This document shows positions 1 through 12,100 of a stretch of DNA of 64,000 nucleotides, piece after piece. The position numbers were made by a program, and so were the translations under genes. The DNA comes from Peromyscus leucopus (lineage: Eukaryota > Chordata > Mammalia > Rodentia > Cricetidae): the NCBI RefSeq assembly GCF_004664715.2, contig NC_051076.1, forward strand, positions 3,350,451 through 3,414,450. Direction: 5' to 3'. The notes beneath the pieces were generated by a model that saw only the letters and a list, made by a program, of their open reading frames with translations, had not been told where the DNA came from and did not search any database. Every line of letters begins with the position of its first letter. The first letter of the stretch is position 1.

Positions 1-1380
1 TTTCTAAGATCAGTAAATGCTTACACTCTAGTATGTCAGTCCTTACTCTGTATGCTACAGTGTAGGGGAATAGTCTTTATGTGATCAGCTGCTAAGTTAT
101 AAAATACTAGCAGACAGACCCAAAAAAATGGCTCTCCTTTCTCCAATGATTAAATCTTTAAAATGACTATTTTCACTATAAAAAAAAATGACAATATAAT
201 TCTTGCAAGTGTTTTATTGTACTGTTATGCCACTGTGAGGAGCTGGTGCTGGATATTGTGGCCACATTGATGAGTAGATTTCATCTTAACTATTGAACAC
301 AGCCAACATGTGACCTAGCTGAGATATCCTGGTAGGGGACAGCCCAAAGGAAGAGAAATGTGTGCTGCTTCCATAGTTGAGGCACAAGATGTTCCCTCCA
401 GGTGTCTATAAAGAGGAGAGAGTTGCTCAGTGTGCATAGCTAGGAACTGGGCTGTGGAACAATGTAAGCAAAGACAGCCCAAGTAGGACACAACTGACCA
501 GCAACTACTTAGTTTGACACAAAAAACGACAAGAGAAAAATAGAGTGCGAAAGAATCATGAGAAGCGAGGGCCTAGTTTGGAACAGTTCAGGCTGTGATG
601 TTTTTACCTGATGTACTTAGTACAACTTGAGTCTAAACTAGAGCTGCTGTAATGCCTCCAAGCACCATAAAAGGCAATTTTTTTGAGGACTAAACACAGG
701 ATAGGATGGAATCTGCTTTGGGGAGTTCCAGATGAGGACAAGGGTCACAGCATTGGCAGTGGTGCCCAGTGTGGTCCGGACACAGGCTGCCTAACTGGAC
801 ACTTAGTCTGCTACATAGTTGGAATGCATTCTTGAACAGGTTATTCCGCCTTGTGATACTTCAGTTTTCTCATCTTACAGAGGGAGAAACTTTTAAATAA
901 TGAGTATGAAGAGTGCTGAATATTGGATTTCTAATTTTTAAAAATCCTCATCACTATTGTTATAGGTTCTGATATCTGTTATTACTGTACTTTCAGGAAA
1001 ATACAACCCACAGTATTTGGAATTCACTTTCTAATTATAGCAGTAATGCAGAATGAGTTCATAATAAACCAGTAAAGTGTAATATGAAAGAAGCACTAAC
1101 ACAGGGAAATATTTATAGCTAAACCAATAAAAAATTGTTTTTAAGACTGGCTGAAAAACAGCAAATAAAACATGATTTTAATATATCATCAAAGCAAATA
1201 AATTATCTGACTAATAAAGAATATGAATTTGAAGCCGGGCGGTGGTGGCGCACGCCTTTAATCCCACACTCAGGAGGCAGAGCCAGGCGGATCTCTGTGA
1301 GTTCGAGGCCAGCCTGGGCTACCAAGTGAGTTCCAGGAAAGGCGCAAAGCTACACAGAGAAACCGTGTCTCGAAAAAAAC

Positions 1381-1413
<33 letters not shown>

Positions 1414-1822
1414 ATATGAATTTGAATTTAAAGAGAGTAAAGAATTAATCACAAGACTCATTCAACTTCGGTACTGGGTACTAGAGAAGTGATAAGGAAT
1501 GAGACATAGTCCTTAAGAACAGGATGGTCTCGTATCTTTCTTTTTAAAAAAACCAAAATCATTAACCATGTCTCCTTGCTTTACTTTTGAATAAAAGTTC
1601 AGTTCATTCTGAAATGACCCAAAAGCTGATGTTATTTTAAACTCGTTAGGGATATTATTGCACTACCGCCACTGCTTGAGTAAAGAAAGGCATGTACTAA
1701 TAGTTTAGAATCTTGATAAAAACGTTTCTTTTTTCTGTACTTCCTGCCACAAAATAACATTTCTTAGTTGATAAAAGTGATATTCACACTTCATCTTCAT
1801 GTTCTTGCCCTCTTATCCCTAG
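1..1822 (+). other. Cd46: Cd46 intron 1 (3' part), window starts inside gene
   Basis: This stretch precedes the first SCR exon and ends in a pyrimidine-rich tract and AG at 1821-1822. I see no signal-peptide exon here, so exon 1 should lie left of the window. The incoming splice phase needs one G from the missing exon to complete the Asp codon. Apart from one B1 SINE at 1234-1410, nothing coding or regulatory is recognised. Confidence 0.7.
1234..1410 (+). mobile_element. B1 SINE with target-site duplication
   Basis: A B1 (7SL-derived) SINE with the usual 'gccgggcggtggtggcgca' head, a cricetid-type 3' half and a long A tail. A perfect 16-bp direct repeat, agaatatgaatttgaa, flanks it at 1218-1233 and 1411-1426. 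The intact duplication and long A tail suggest a fairly recent insertion. Confidence 0.95.
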
Positions 1823-2011
1823 ATGCCTGTGAACTACCACCACCATTTGAAGCTATGGAACCCAAGGAAGAAACTAAACCCTATTATGAGGTTGGAGAGA
1901 CAATAGAATATAAGTGTAAAAGAGGATACATATTTCTGTATCCATTCATCATGGTTGCTACCTGTGAACCAAATCATACATGGTTCCCTATTTCAGATCA
2001 TGGTTGTGCTA
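1823..2011 (+). CDS. Cd46: Cd46 exon: SCR1 (CCP1) domain
   Basis: This exon encodes the first short consensus repeat of CD46 (membrane cofactor protein). CD46 is a type I membrane complement regulator that acts as factor I cofactor to inactivate C3b and C4b. The exon follows an AG acceptor and ends at a consensus GTAAGT donor, with phase 1 at both ends. The translation starts [12 protein letters not shown] and has the four CCP cysteines (ACEL, YKCK, ATCE, HGCA) and the late Trp (HTWFP). An N-glycosylation sequon (NHT) lies just before that Trp, as in known CD46. A complete SCR of about 60 residues in one exon is the normal arrangement. In mouse and rat, Cd46 expression is largely restricted to testis and the acrosome; whether that holds here cannot be read from the DNA. 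Confidence 0.93.
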
Positions 2012-2675
2012 GTAAGTAAACTCATTTTTTTTTTTGCTTAATTTTTAGGATGGGGTGCATATTCCCTTATTGCAGCAATGCTTTTCCTATGTGAAACAAA
2101 GCTTTTATTTAAATGTGAGGGTTTTTTTCAGGCTTCGAGAAATTTATGGGGATTTTTTTTTTTTTTTTTGGAAATTTAGTTGATTTTGTAATTGTCAATC
2201 TGTGCTTGTCTTTTGTTTTAGTTACTTTTCTGATGTTATGGTAAAGCATATGACCAGGACAACTTATAAAAGAAAGGGTTCATTTGGGCTTGTGGTCTCA
2301 GGGGTTAGAGTCCATGATGGTGGATCAAAAGCATGGTGGCAGGAACAGCTGAGAGCTTATGTCTCAGAATGGCAAGTAGGACCAGAGAGTATACTGGGAA
2401 TGGCACAAGTCTTTTGAAACCTCCAAGCATGCCCTAGTGACATACTTTCTCCAGCAAGGCTCTACTTCCTAATCTTCCTCAAACAGCCATCAACTGGAGA
2501 CCCATTATTCAAATGCCCTTATGGAGGACATCTTATTCAAATCACCACACTCTTATAACTATTAGAGAAAAATAATCCATAAACTCAAAAGAACCAAGTA
2601 TGACTTTTTTTACTTTAGTTCAAGTGCAACTGGCTTTGAAGTTGAATTAAATTTTTTATTATTATATTCTTCTAG
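2012..2675 (+). other. Cd46: Cd46 intron with an old L1-like fragment
   Basis: The intron runs from donor GTAAGT to acceptor TCTAG. Its middle, roughly 2240-2560, resembles rodent L1 3'-UTR-type sequence (phrases such as 'ctccagcaaggctctacttcctaa'). A similar piece lies near 7560-7795. Nothing else is recognised. Confidence 0.6.
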
Positions 2676-2778
2676 AAATAGAATGTCCTACATTAGCAGA
2701 ACCTGAATTTGGCAAAGTACACCTCCTAGATGGCAGAATTTCATGGGGTGGTCGAGCTCAATTTACTTGTATGGATGG
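2676..2778 (+). CDS. Cd46: Cd46 exon: SCR2, first half
   Basis: This exon encodes the N-terminal half of the second CCP repeat. The translation opens KIECPTLAEPEFGKV, with the first SCR2 cysteine, and ends at FTCMDG, just after the second. Splitting SCR2 across two exons is a known feature of CD46 and of some SCRs in the RCA cluster, which supports the assignment. It is bounded by AG and GTAAGT and ends after two bases of a Gly codon, in register with the exon at 4598. Residues in this half of SCR2 contribute to C3b/C4b contacts in the human protein; I have not mapped individual contacts here. Confidence 0.92.
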
Positions 2779-3033
2779 GTAAGTTGCTCCTTATGGGAAA
2801 TAAGGTAAATGTTCCTGATTCCATTGTTCTACTTCTCTTTTTAAGCATTCAAGTAAATTGGCTTTAATTTTGCTCACTATGTGACAAGGTGTGCTCCTAG
2901 CCAAACAACATTTGGGTACTTTATGGAGGTAAGAGAGATGCTTAATAAATAAAGAAATGGAAGGAAAACAAATCTGTATCATACTTGCTGTATCTATAAT
3001 GTCTATGATTAAACATTAAGAATGGAGTAATCT

Positions 3034-3130
3034 GCCAAGGGTGGTGGGTATCTTGTAATTTCAGTACTCAGGAAGATGAGGCAGGTGGATCTCCATGAGT
3101 TTGAGGGCAGTCTGGGCTACATATCCAAAA
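3034..3130 (+). mobile_element. B1 SINE fragment
   Basis: Forward B1 remnant with 'actcaggaagatgaggcagg', 'tggatctccatgagtttgag' and 'gcagtctgggctacat'. The tail is lost. Confidence 0.75.
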
Positions 3131-3455
3131 GGGATAGATAATCATGGTGACTTTATCATTGACAGTCAAGTGGACCTACTGCCAACTCAAGGTTAAATTG
3201 GTGCTCTCATGAAATCGAGGTAGAACAACTAACCAAAGGAGAATTCTGGAAGGTGTTAACAAGTCAAAATGTAATATAACTCATCTTTACCACAGAATAT
3301 TTCAGTTGGAAAACCTTATTTTTCAGACTGCTATGTAACCTAAAGTGTCTCCAAAGGGGGCATTAGCCACTGAGTAAGTCGTTATTCTCTAGAGCTCTTT
3401 TAGAAGTAACTGTGACTCTTGGGGAAAGTTGGCTGAGTTTCATTGATGATTTTTT

Positions 3456-3600
3456 TGTTTTAGTTTTTGTATTTTGAGACAAGGTTTCTCTGTGTAACAG
3501 TCCTGGCTGTCCTGGAACATGCTTTGCAGACAAGGCTGGCCTCAAACTCACAGAGATCCGCCTGCTGGGATTAAAGGCGTGCACCACCATGCCTGGCAAT
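3456..3600 (-). mobile_element. B1 SINE
   Basis: Reverse-strand B1: a T-rich start, 'gagacaaggtttctctgtgtaa', and an end at 'gggattaaaggcgtgcacc' and 'atgcctggca'. It is shorter than full-length B1 because of an internal deletion. Confidence 0.85.
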
Positions 3601-4004
3601 AATTTTTTAACTTTGTCAAGTAAAAGCACATTCAGGTAAAGCTATGTGGAGGAAATTTTCTAGGTACTTTGAAGGAACCAAAGTTTAGGTCATAAATCTT
3701 TTTCAAAGACTAAGCCTGTTGAGAAACCCAGTAGATACAGAAGTTATCAGAACAAAATAGCAAAGGATTCCAGATAAGAATACATCATGTGATCACATGG
3801 GAGTCCAGAATAATAATCTATGAATGTAAATAATTGGGAGACTTGACAGGATTAATTCTGACAAGTTCTTAGAAAGACATTATGATCATAATATGACAGT
3901 ACAAGATATGTTAGTACAATATATTATTTCTACTTGCTGTGCTTCAGACTCAAATTTATCTAATTCTCTTGAACAATCCTACAAGATGTTTGATTTATAT
4001 TTGC

Positions 4005-4158
4005 TTTGTTTGTTTGTTTGTGACAGGATCTCACTATGTAACCCTGGCTGGCCTGGAGCCTGCTGTGTAGACCAAATTTGCCTTTAACTCACAGAACTAC
4101 GCATGCCTTGACCTCCTGGGTTCTGGGACTAACGTGTGCCACCACTCCTAGTTATTTG
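4005..4158 (-). mobile_element. B1 SINE (diverged)
   Basis: Reverse-strand B1 with a (TTTG)n-like tail, then 'gacaggatctcactatgtaa' and 'ctgggactaacgtgtgcca'. It is clearly older than the copies at 1234 and 5805. Confidence 0.8.
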
Positions 4159-4597
4159 TATGTTTTTAATTGAGGAACAAAAGAAACTTTAAATGGTTTG
4201 CCCAAGTTTGAGTCAGTCATAGAAATGGGACTAGAGCCCAGGCAGTCCTTTCCTAAGGAAGCTTTTCTCCTCTGCTCCATTCTCCCAGAGCAGAATGGAT
4301 GATTAAAGACATAGAAGCAAAGTAATATGATTGTAGGAGATAGCAAAGATGCCAGATCACATCAGATGTGTCTAGACATCACAGCTCTTGGACAGTGTGT
4401 GTTCACAGACAGAAACTCTTCATCTGACTAAAGTTTAGTTAGATTTGTTTAGCAGTTTCTTAACTTATTTAAGAAACCTATCCTTCAAACTACTATAGTA
4501 CAAAAAAAAAAACTATCTAAAAAACCGTCCTTCATTATTGTGTATATCTTACCATAAGCTGCCAAAGAAAACAGTAACTTTTTCTTTGCTCATCTAG

Positions 4598-4683
4598 TTA
4601 TTACGTAGTTGGTATGTCAATTCTACACTGTGTGCTTAAAGGTGATCATGCATATTGGAATGGTCCTCCCCCACATTGTGAAA
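4598..4683 (+). CDS. Cd46: Cd46 exon: SCR2, second half
   Basis: This exon completes SCR2. After the shared Gly codon it reads YYVVGMSILHCVLKGD and ends at WNGPPPHCE, giving the third and fourth cysteines and the conserved Trp. It follows a CATCTAG acceptor and ends at GTAAGT with one base (A) left over, matching the next exon's phase. With the exon at 2676 it yields a full SCR of about 63 residues. Confidence 0.92.
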
Positions 4684-5475
4684 GTAAGTAAATTCTCTTT
4701 TTTTAAAATTTAGACTATCAGGTCTCAACTATTTTGGCCTCAGAACCCTATTATGATTTTAGATTAATAAGTACTCCCCAAATTTTTTCTTTACAGTTAT
4801 ATCTATTGATATTGATCATGTTGGAATTATAATGGAGATATTTTAAGGGCAATAAACTCAATACATATTAATATATCTCACATGTTTTTATTGAAATTTT
4901 GAAAGTAAGAATAGGGACATTGCTTTATGTTTTTGCAAATCTTTTTAATATTTGGCTTGGAGGAAGATATTGGGTATTAGTTTGTTCAATTATCAAAGTT
5001 TGTCACTTCTGCAAAAACATTGTACTGTGAGGATGAAAATGATAAATGACAGCATGTTAATATGAGTCTAAGTCACCATCCTATTGAATGAATGTACCTG
5101 TACCTTAAAGCACATTTCTCAATCAGTATTCAGCTTGATTTTGTTCATGACAAGCAGTTTTTCACCAGATGGTCAGCATCTTTTCTATTGACTAGGACAA
5201 AACTTAGCATGACCTCATGAAACAGTCATTTTTTTCCCTTAGAAAAATGAGTGTTGTCCTGAAAGGTCATTTTTGTGTTAGTGGTTTAAATATGAGGTGA
5301 TGAATTTTCTCATAGAAACCCTTTTCTAGATGAAAATTGGGGTCATAAACAACTTATAGAAATCCTGTATTGATGAATTTGTTGACAATGATTTAGAGAG
5401 CTTCCTAACACTGTCTTGAGTAGATACACTACCTTGCTTTTAACTTATTTCCCCTTTTTCCCCCGTTTTATAAAG
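4684..5475 (+). other. Cd46: Cd46 intron, no recognised repeat
   Basis: AT-rich intron between SCR2b and SCR3. I see no SINE, LTR or coding signal. It ends in a T-rich tract and a TAAAG acceptor. Confidence 0.7.
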
Positions 5476-5673
5476 AAGTTTATTGTTTACCACCTCCAAA
5501 AATAAAAAATGGAACACACACCTTTACTGATATAGAAGTATTCAAATACCGTGAAGCAGTAATTTACAGTTGTGATCCTAAGCCGGGACCAGATAAGTTT
5601 TCCCTTATTGGAATGAGTATGCTCTTCTGTTCTGGCCATAACACCTGGAGTAGCAAGCCTCCAGAATGTAAAG
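5476..5673 (+). CDS. Cd46: Cd46 exon: SCR3 (CCP3) domain
   Basis: This exon encodes the third CCP repeat. The translation opens [19 protein letters not shown] and contains [17 protein letters not shown], the most diagnostic stretch of CD46 SCR3. All four cysteines (VYC, YSC, LFC, PEC), the late Trp (NTWSS) and a sequon (NGT) are present. SCR3 forms part of the cofactor site for C3b/C4b in human CD46. The donor is GTAATC, weaker than the other SCR donors, and the exon ends in phase 1 (one G). The next visible Cd46 exon is 14.6 kb away. Confidence 0.95.
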
Positions 5674-5804
5674 GTAATCATCTTTCCTTCATTTGTAAAT
5701 AGTTTTACCTAAAAATAAACATAGTGACTATATGTCCTTCATCCTCTTATAAAACAGTTTTCTAATTTAATTTCATAAATGTTAAGTTAAATAAAAAAAT
5801 TCTA

Positions 5805-5974
5805 GCCAGGCGTTGGTGGCGCACGCCTTTAATCCCAGCACTCGGGAGGCAGAGCCAGGTGGATCTCTGTGAGTTCGAGGCCAGCCTGGGCTACCAAGTG
5901 AGCTCCAGGAAAGGCGCAAAGCTACACAGAGAAACCCTGTCTCGAAAAACCAAAAAAAAAAAAAAAAAAAAAAA
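5805..5974 (+). mobile_element. B1 SINE
   Basis: Full-length forward B1 with the cricetid-type 3' half and an A tail. Imperfect flanking repeats (attcta / atcta after A runs) suggest its target duplication. Confidence 0.93.
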
Positions 5975-6399
5975 TCTAGTTATGGAGTTTCCTTCTCATT
6001 TTCTAGAGTGTGAGCTACTAACTATAGCTATGAAGTATAATATTTTTGTTTGAAAGAACCAAAACTCTTAACATATACTGGCTGGAAAATAAGAAAGTGT
6101 TATCTTGTGTTACAGGAAGACAGAACAATCTAGCTATAGGTAATGCCAGAATAGATTACAATTAGCAGCCCTCTCATTGAAAGAATAGTAAAATCTGGCA
6201 AAAATGTTTGGTTTTTGTATTTTTTTTAAACTTAACATGTTTAAGACACTAAAGAGTTACCAAAAACATGGAGACACTGAAAAGGTTTTTCTCCTGAAAG
6301 AGAAATACCACTGAATCATAGCACATGTTTATCTTTCCAAGTGTACATGGAACATCTGCAAAATAGAAAACAATACAGACATTTTTGTTTTGTTTTGCT

Positions 6400-6515
6400 G
6401 TCTTTTGCTTTTTGTTATTTTGACATAAGGTCTCACTATGTAAACCTGGCTAGCCTTCTTCTAGGTTCTGCTTCATCAGTGCTGGAATTAAAGGTGTATG
6501 TCACCATGACTGGTG
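6400..6515 (-). mobile_element. B1 SINE fragment
   Basis: Reverse-strand B1 with 'cataaggtctcactatgtaa', an internal deletion, and 'gctggaattaaaggtgtatg'. It is diverged. Confidence 0.75.
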
Positions 6516-6849
6516 ACTAATACAATTTTTAAACAAATATAAAATAATAGTAATTTAAAGTACATTACCTAATCTCAAGAAAGTAGAAATCCACAAAATT
6601 TGAAAATTATGCAAGATACATCTAATAATAATTATTGGTAAAGTAGTCAGCAAGAAAATTGGAAAGTATGTGAAATACATAAAAATGAAAACAACTTCTC
6701 AGAAGGTCAGGATTTGCCAGGGTTCATCTGAAGTATTATTTCCTAGCACAAAATGTTTGCTTTAGAAAAATAAAAATTGTAAATCAGGGACCGAGGGACC
6801 TAGCCTTAGCCTTCCACTGTAGTAATCTAAAGAGCAAATTAAACCTGAA

Positions 6850-6995
6850 TAGCAAGTTGCAAGAAAGTATGGCAGACATCAGTGAAATACAGCAGACATC
6901 AATGAAACTGAAATGAGAGGGAGGAATAAGAAAAATAATCGAAACCAACAGCTGTGTTTTGGAGAAGATGGATAAAGCTGATAAAACTATAGCCA
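6850..6995 (+). mobile_element. L1 ORF2 fragment running into the gap
   Basis: A forward stretch matching the L1 ORF2 segment before the reverse transcriptase ('attggagaagatggataaag'-type phrases; [20 protein letters not shown] in the intact family). It is cut off by the Ns at 6996, so the assembly gap begins inside an L1. Confidence 0.55.
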
Positions 6996-7495
6996 NNNNN
7001 NNNNNNNNNNNNNNNNNNNNNNNNNNNNNNNNNNNNNNNNNNNNNNNNNNNNNNNNNNNNNNNNNNNNNNNNNNNNNNNNNNNNNNNNNNNNNNNNNNNN
7101 NNNNNNNNNNNNNNNNNNNNNNNNNNNNNNNNNNNNNNNNNNNNNNNNNNNNNNNNNNNNNNNNNNNNNNNNNNNNNNNNNNNNNNNNNNNNNNNNNNNN
7201 NNNNNNNNNNNNNNNNNNNNNNNNNNNNNNNNNNNNNNNNNNNNNNNNNNNNNNNNNNNNNNNNNNNNNNNNNNNNNNNNNNNNNNNNNNNNNNNNNNNN
7301 NNNNNNNNNNNNNNNNNNNNNNNNNNNNNNNNNNNNNNNNNNNNNNNNNNNNNNNNNNNNNNNNNNNNNNNNNNNNNNNNNNNNNNNNNNNNNNNNNNNN
7401 NNNNNNNNNNNNNNNNNNNNNNNNNNNNNNNNNNNNNNNNNNNNNNNNNNNNNNNNNNNNNNNNNNNNNNNNNNNNNNNNNNNNNNNNNNNNNNN
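6996..7495. other. Assembly gap of exactly 500 Ns
   Basis: 500 consecutive Ns. A round number suggests a placeholder of unknown true length. L1-derived sequence lies on both sides. The missing Cd46 SCR4 or STP exons could be here. Confidence 0.98.
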
Positions 7496-7559
7496 CACGA
7501 AGTGGGAGTGTGTAGCAGAAGAATCTACTCATCTTCTAACAGTTAGAGATCAGAGAAAA

Positions 7560-7795
7560 ACAGACCATGTATAACCTTCAAAGGCATGCCTATATCCTCC
7601 AGCAGGGCCCACTTGCTAGTTGCTACCACTTACTAATGCTGCCACCAAGTTACATATCTATCAATGTATTCTATTAATTTAATCAAAGCCCTCAAAAATG
7701 CCACCATTTTTCAATGACTGGGTCCATCAGTTGAGTACCAAGTCTTCAACACACGAGCCTTTGGGGGATGCATTGTATGCAAACCACAACCATGT
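7560..7795. mobile_element. L1-like 3' UTR fragment
   Basis: Contains 'atcctccagcagggcccact' and 'tgctgccaccaagttac', like the old rodent L1 3' fragments at 2240-2560. The orientation is not certain. Confidence 0.45.
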
Positions 7796-7799
7796 ATTT

Positions 7800-8088
7800 C
7801 CATGTATTTATCTCTTGAATCATTTATAGCAAAGTTTTATAGATTTATCTGTGTAAGTCTTTTACTGCCTTGGGGTTATTCTTAGTATTTTACCCTTTTT
7901 ATGGTATTGCAAGTAGAGTTGTCATAATTTCCTTTATAAAGTATTCATTGTTCTTTGTTGTTTTTTGTATCCTTCAACTTTGCTGAACTCATTAGTTTTA
8001 GTAGGTTTTTGTGGGAGACTGTCTACATAAAAGTTCATGTCACCTTGTGGCTGAGGCTGTAGCAAAGTGATAGTAGAATGATAGCCTA
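7800..8088 (-). mobile_element. L1 ORF2 fragment (diverged)
   Basis: Reads like reverse-strand L1 ORF2: 'gtatccttcaactttgctga' and the following 'ctcattagttttagtagg' correspond to a well-known segment of the RT region. It abuts the T-run where the younger L1 begins. Confidence 0.6.
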
Positions 8089-9127
8089 GCATGTTTTTTT
8101 TTTTTTTTGCTTTCTTAAAATTTTATCTATGTTTGAAACTTGAAGCACATTTTTTTTCCTTTTTATTTTTATTTTATTTTATTTTATTTTAAATTTTTTT
8201 TTAATTTTTTTTAGTAAATTTATTTTACAACATCATTTAGTTCAACATAATAGCCACCGATTCCCCTGTTCTCCCACTCTCGCCCCCTCCCCTCCCCCTA
8301 CCCTACCCCTCATTCCCACCTCCTCCAGATCAAGGTCTCCCCGAGGACCGGGATCGACCTGGTAGACTCAGTCCAGCCAGGTCCAGTCCCCCCCTCCCAG
8401 ACCGAGCCAAGCGTCCCTGCATAGGTCCCAGGATTCAAACAGCCAACTCATGCAACGAGCCCAGGACCCGGCACCAACACACAGCTGCCTCCCAAACAGA
8501 TCAAGCCAAATGACTGTCTCACCCGATCAGGGGGCCTGATCCAGTTGGGGGCCCCTCAGCCTTTGGTTCATAGATCCTGTGCTTCCATTCATTTGGTTAT
8601 TTGTCCCTGTGCTTTATCCAACCTTGGCTTAAACAATTCTCGCTCATATAAACCCTCTTCTTTCTCACTAATTAGAATCCCAGTGCTCCACCAGGGGCCC
8701 AGCCGTGGATGTCTGTATCCAGATTCCTCAGACCTTCCTTGGATGGGGTTTATGGCACAACTAACAGGGTGTCTGGCTATCCCATCACCAGAGTAGGTCA
8801 GTTCCTGCCGTCTCTCGACCATTGCCAGCAGTCTTTTGTGGGGGTATCTTTGTGGATCTCCATGGGCCTCCCTAGCTCTCTGCTTCCTCCCCTTCTCATG
8901 TGGTCTTCATTTAACATGGTCTCCTATTCCTTGTTCTCCCTCTCTTTTCTTGATCCAGCTAGGATCTCCCACTCTCTTTCCCTCGACCGTCGCCCTTCAT
9001 TGTTCCCACTCATGACCAGGCTGTTCATGTAGATCTCATCCATTTCTCCGTGTCTTTTTTGGGGTCTCATTTTCCAGGTAGCCTCACTGGTGATGTGAGT
9101 AGCAGTCCAGTCATCCTTGTTCCACAT

Positions 9128-12100
9128 CTAGCATCTTCCTATGAGTGAGTACATACCATATTTGTCTTTCTGAGTCTGGGTCACCTCACTCAGGATGATT
9201 TTTTCTAGATCGATCCATTTGTCTGCAAACCGTATGATGTCATTGTTTTTCTCTGCTGAGTAGTATTCCATTGTGTATATGTGCCACAATTTATTTATCC
9301 ATTCTTCAGTTGAAGGGCATCTAGGTTGTTTCCAGGTTTTGGCTATTACAAACAATGCTGATATGAACATAGCTGAGCAAGTGCTCTTGTGGTATGATTG
9401 AGCATTTCTTGGGTATATGCCCAGGAGTGGTATAGCTGGATCTTGGGGGAGATTGATTCTCAATTTTCTAAGAAAGCGCCATATTGATTTCCAAAGTGGT
9501 TGTACAAGCTTGCATTCCCACCAGCAGTGGAGGAGAGTTCCCCTAGTTCCACAACCTCTCCAGCATAAAGTGTCTTCAGTGTTTTTGATCTTAGCCATTC
9601 TGACAGGTGTAAGGTGGTATCTCAGAGTTGTTTTGATTTGCATTTCCCTGATGATTAGGGATGTTGAGCAATTCCTTAAATGTCTTTCAGCCATTTGGGT
9701 TTCCTCTGTTGAGAATTCTCTGTTTAGTTCTAAAGCCCATTTCTCAATTGGACTGTTGGTTGTTTTGATGTCTAATTTCTTGAGTTCCTTATATATTCTG
9801 GATATCAGTCCTCTGTCACCTGTGGGGTTGGTGAAGATCTTTTCCCATTCTGTAGGCTGTCGCTTTGCCTTGTTGACCGTATCCTTTGCTCTACAAAAGC
9901 TTCTCAGTTTCAAGAGGTCCCATTGATTGATTGTTTGTCTCAGTGTCTTCGCTACTGGTGTTATATTTAGGAAGTGATCTCCTATGCCAATGCGTTCAAG
10001 ACTATTTCCTACTTTCTCTTCTAGCAGGTTCAGAGTAGCTGGATTTATGTTGAGGTCTTTGATCCACTTGGACTTAAGTTTTGTGCACGGTGACAGATAT
10101 GGATCTATTTGCAGCCTTCTACACGTTGATATCCAGTTATGCCAGCACCATTTGTTGAAGATGCTTTCTTTTTTCCATTGTACACTTTTGGCTTCTTTGT
10201 CAAAAATTATATGTCCATAGGTGTGTGGGTTAATGTCAGGGTCTTCAATTTGATTCCATTGGTCCACATGTCGGTTTTTATGCCAATACCAAGCTGTTTT
10301 TATTACTGTAGCTCTATAGTAGAGCTTGAAGTCAGGGATTGTGATGCCTCCAGAAGTTGTTTTATTGTACAGGTTTCTTTTAGCTATCCTGGGTTTTTTG
10401 TTTTTCCATATGAGGTTGAGTATTATTCTTTCCAGGTCTGTGAAGAATTGTGTTGGTATTTTGATGGGGATTGCATTGAATCTGTAGATTGCTTTTGGTA
10501 AGATTGCATTTTTACTATGTTAACCCTGCCTATCCATGAGCATGGGAGATCTTTCCATTTTCTGACATCTTCTTCAATTTCTTTTTTCAGGGACTTAAAG
10601 TTCTTGTCATATAGGTCCTTCACTTGCTTGGTTAGTGTTACCCCAAGGTATTTTATGTCATTTTTGGCTATTGTAAAGGGTGATGTATCTATAATTGTCT
10701 TCTCAGCTTCTTTGTCCATTGTATATAGGAGGGCTACTGATTTTTTTTGAGTTGATCTTGTATCCTGCTATGTTGCTGAAGGTGTTTATAAGCTTTATCA
10801 ATTCCTGGGTGGAATCTTTGGGGTCACTCAAGTATACTATCATGTCATCTGCAAATAGGGAAAGCTTGACTTCTTCCTTTCCAATTTGTATCCCCTTAAT
10901 CTCCTTATGTTGTCTTATTGCTCTGGCTAGAACTTCAAGTACTATATTGAATAAGTATGGGGAGAGTGGACAGCCTTGCCTCATTCCTGATTTTAGTGGA
11001 ATTGCTTTGAGTTCCTCTCCATTTAATTTGATGTTGGCTGTTGGTTTGCTATATATTGCCTTTATTATGTTTAGGTATGTTCCCCGTATTCCTGATCGCT
11101 CCAAGACTTTTATCATGAAGGGGTGTTGGATTTTGTCAAATGCCTTTTCTGCATCTAGTGAGATGATCATGTGGTTTTTTTTCTTTGAGTTTGTTTATAT
11201 GGTGTATTACGTTGATGGACTTTCGTATGTTGAACCACCCTTGCATCCCTGGGATGAAGCCTACTTGATCATGGTGGATAATTGTTCTGATGTGTTCTTG
11301 GAGTCTGTTTGCCAATATTTTATTGAGTATTTTTGCATCAATGTTCATGAGGGAGATCGGTCTGTAGTTCTCTTTCTTTGTTGTATCCTTGTTTGGTTTA
11401 GGAATCAGTGTAATTGTAGCCTCATAGAAGGAGTTTGGTAATGTTCCTTCTGTTTCTATTATGTGGAACAATTTAGAGAGTATTGGAATTAACTCTTCTT
11501 TGAAGATCTGGTAGAATTCTGCGCTGAAACCATCTGGTCCTGGGCTTTTTTTGGTTGGGAGACTTTTAATGACTGTTTCTATTTCCTTAGGGGTTATTGG
11601 GCTATTTAAATAGTTTATCTGGTCTTGATTTAACTTAGGTATGTGGTACTTATCCAGAAAAATGTCCATTTCTTTTAGGTTTTCCAGTTTTGTGGAGTAG
11701 AGGTTTTCAAAATATGACCTTATAATTCTCTGGATTTCCTCAATGTCTGTTGTTATGTCCCCCTTTTCATGTCTGATTTTGTTGATTTGGATTCTCTCTC
11801 TCTGTCTTTTGGTTAGTTTGGATAAGGGCTTATCTATCTTGTTGATTTTCTCAAAGAACCAACTCTTTGTTTCATTAATTTTTTGTATTATTCTCTTAGT
11901 TTCTAATTTATTAATTTCACCTCTCACTTTGATAATTTCCTGGCGTCTATTCTTCCTGGGAGACTTTGCTTCTTCTTGTTCTAGAGCTTTCAGGTGTGCT
12001 GTTAAGTCACTAGTGTGAGATTTCTCCAACTTCTTTATGTGGGCATTTAGTGCTATGAATTTCCCTCTTAGCACTGCTTTCATAGTGTCCCATAAGTTTG

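Larger units (their letters stand above)
2779..4597 (+). other. Cd46: Cd46 intron inside SCR2
   Basis: The intron holds three B1-type SINEs (about 3034-3130 on +, 3456-3600 on -, 4005-4158 on -). The rest has no recognisable feature. It separates the two half-exons of SCR2. Confidence 0.7.

Noticed and set aside
6116..6139. A 24-nt segment between an AG acceptor (TTACAG) and a GTAATG donor in the right phase to be a mini-exon after SCR3
   Set aside because: It would encode GRQNNLAI, which is neither SCR-like nor Ser/Thr/Pro-rich. The polypyrimidine tract is poor and chance matches of this size are common.
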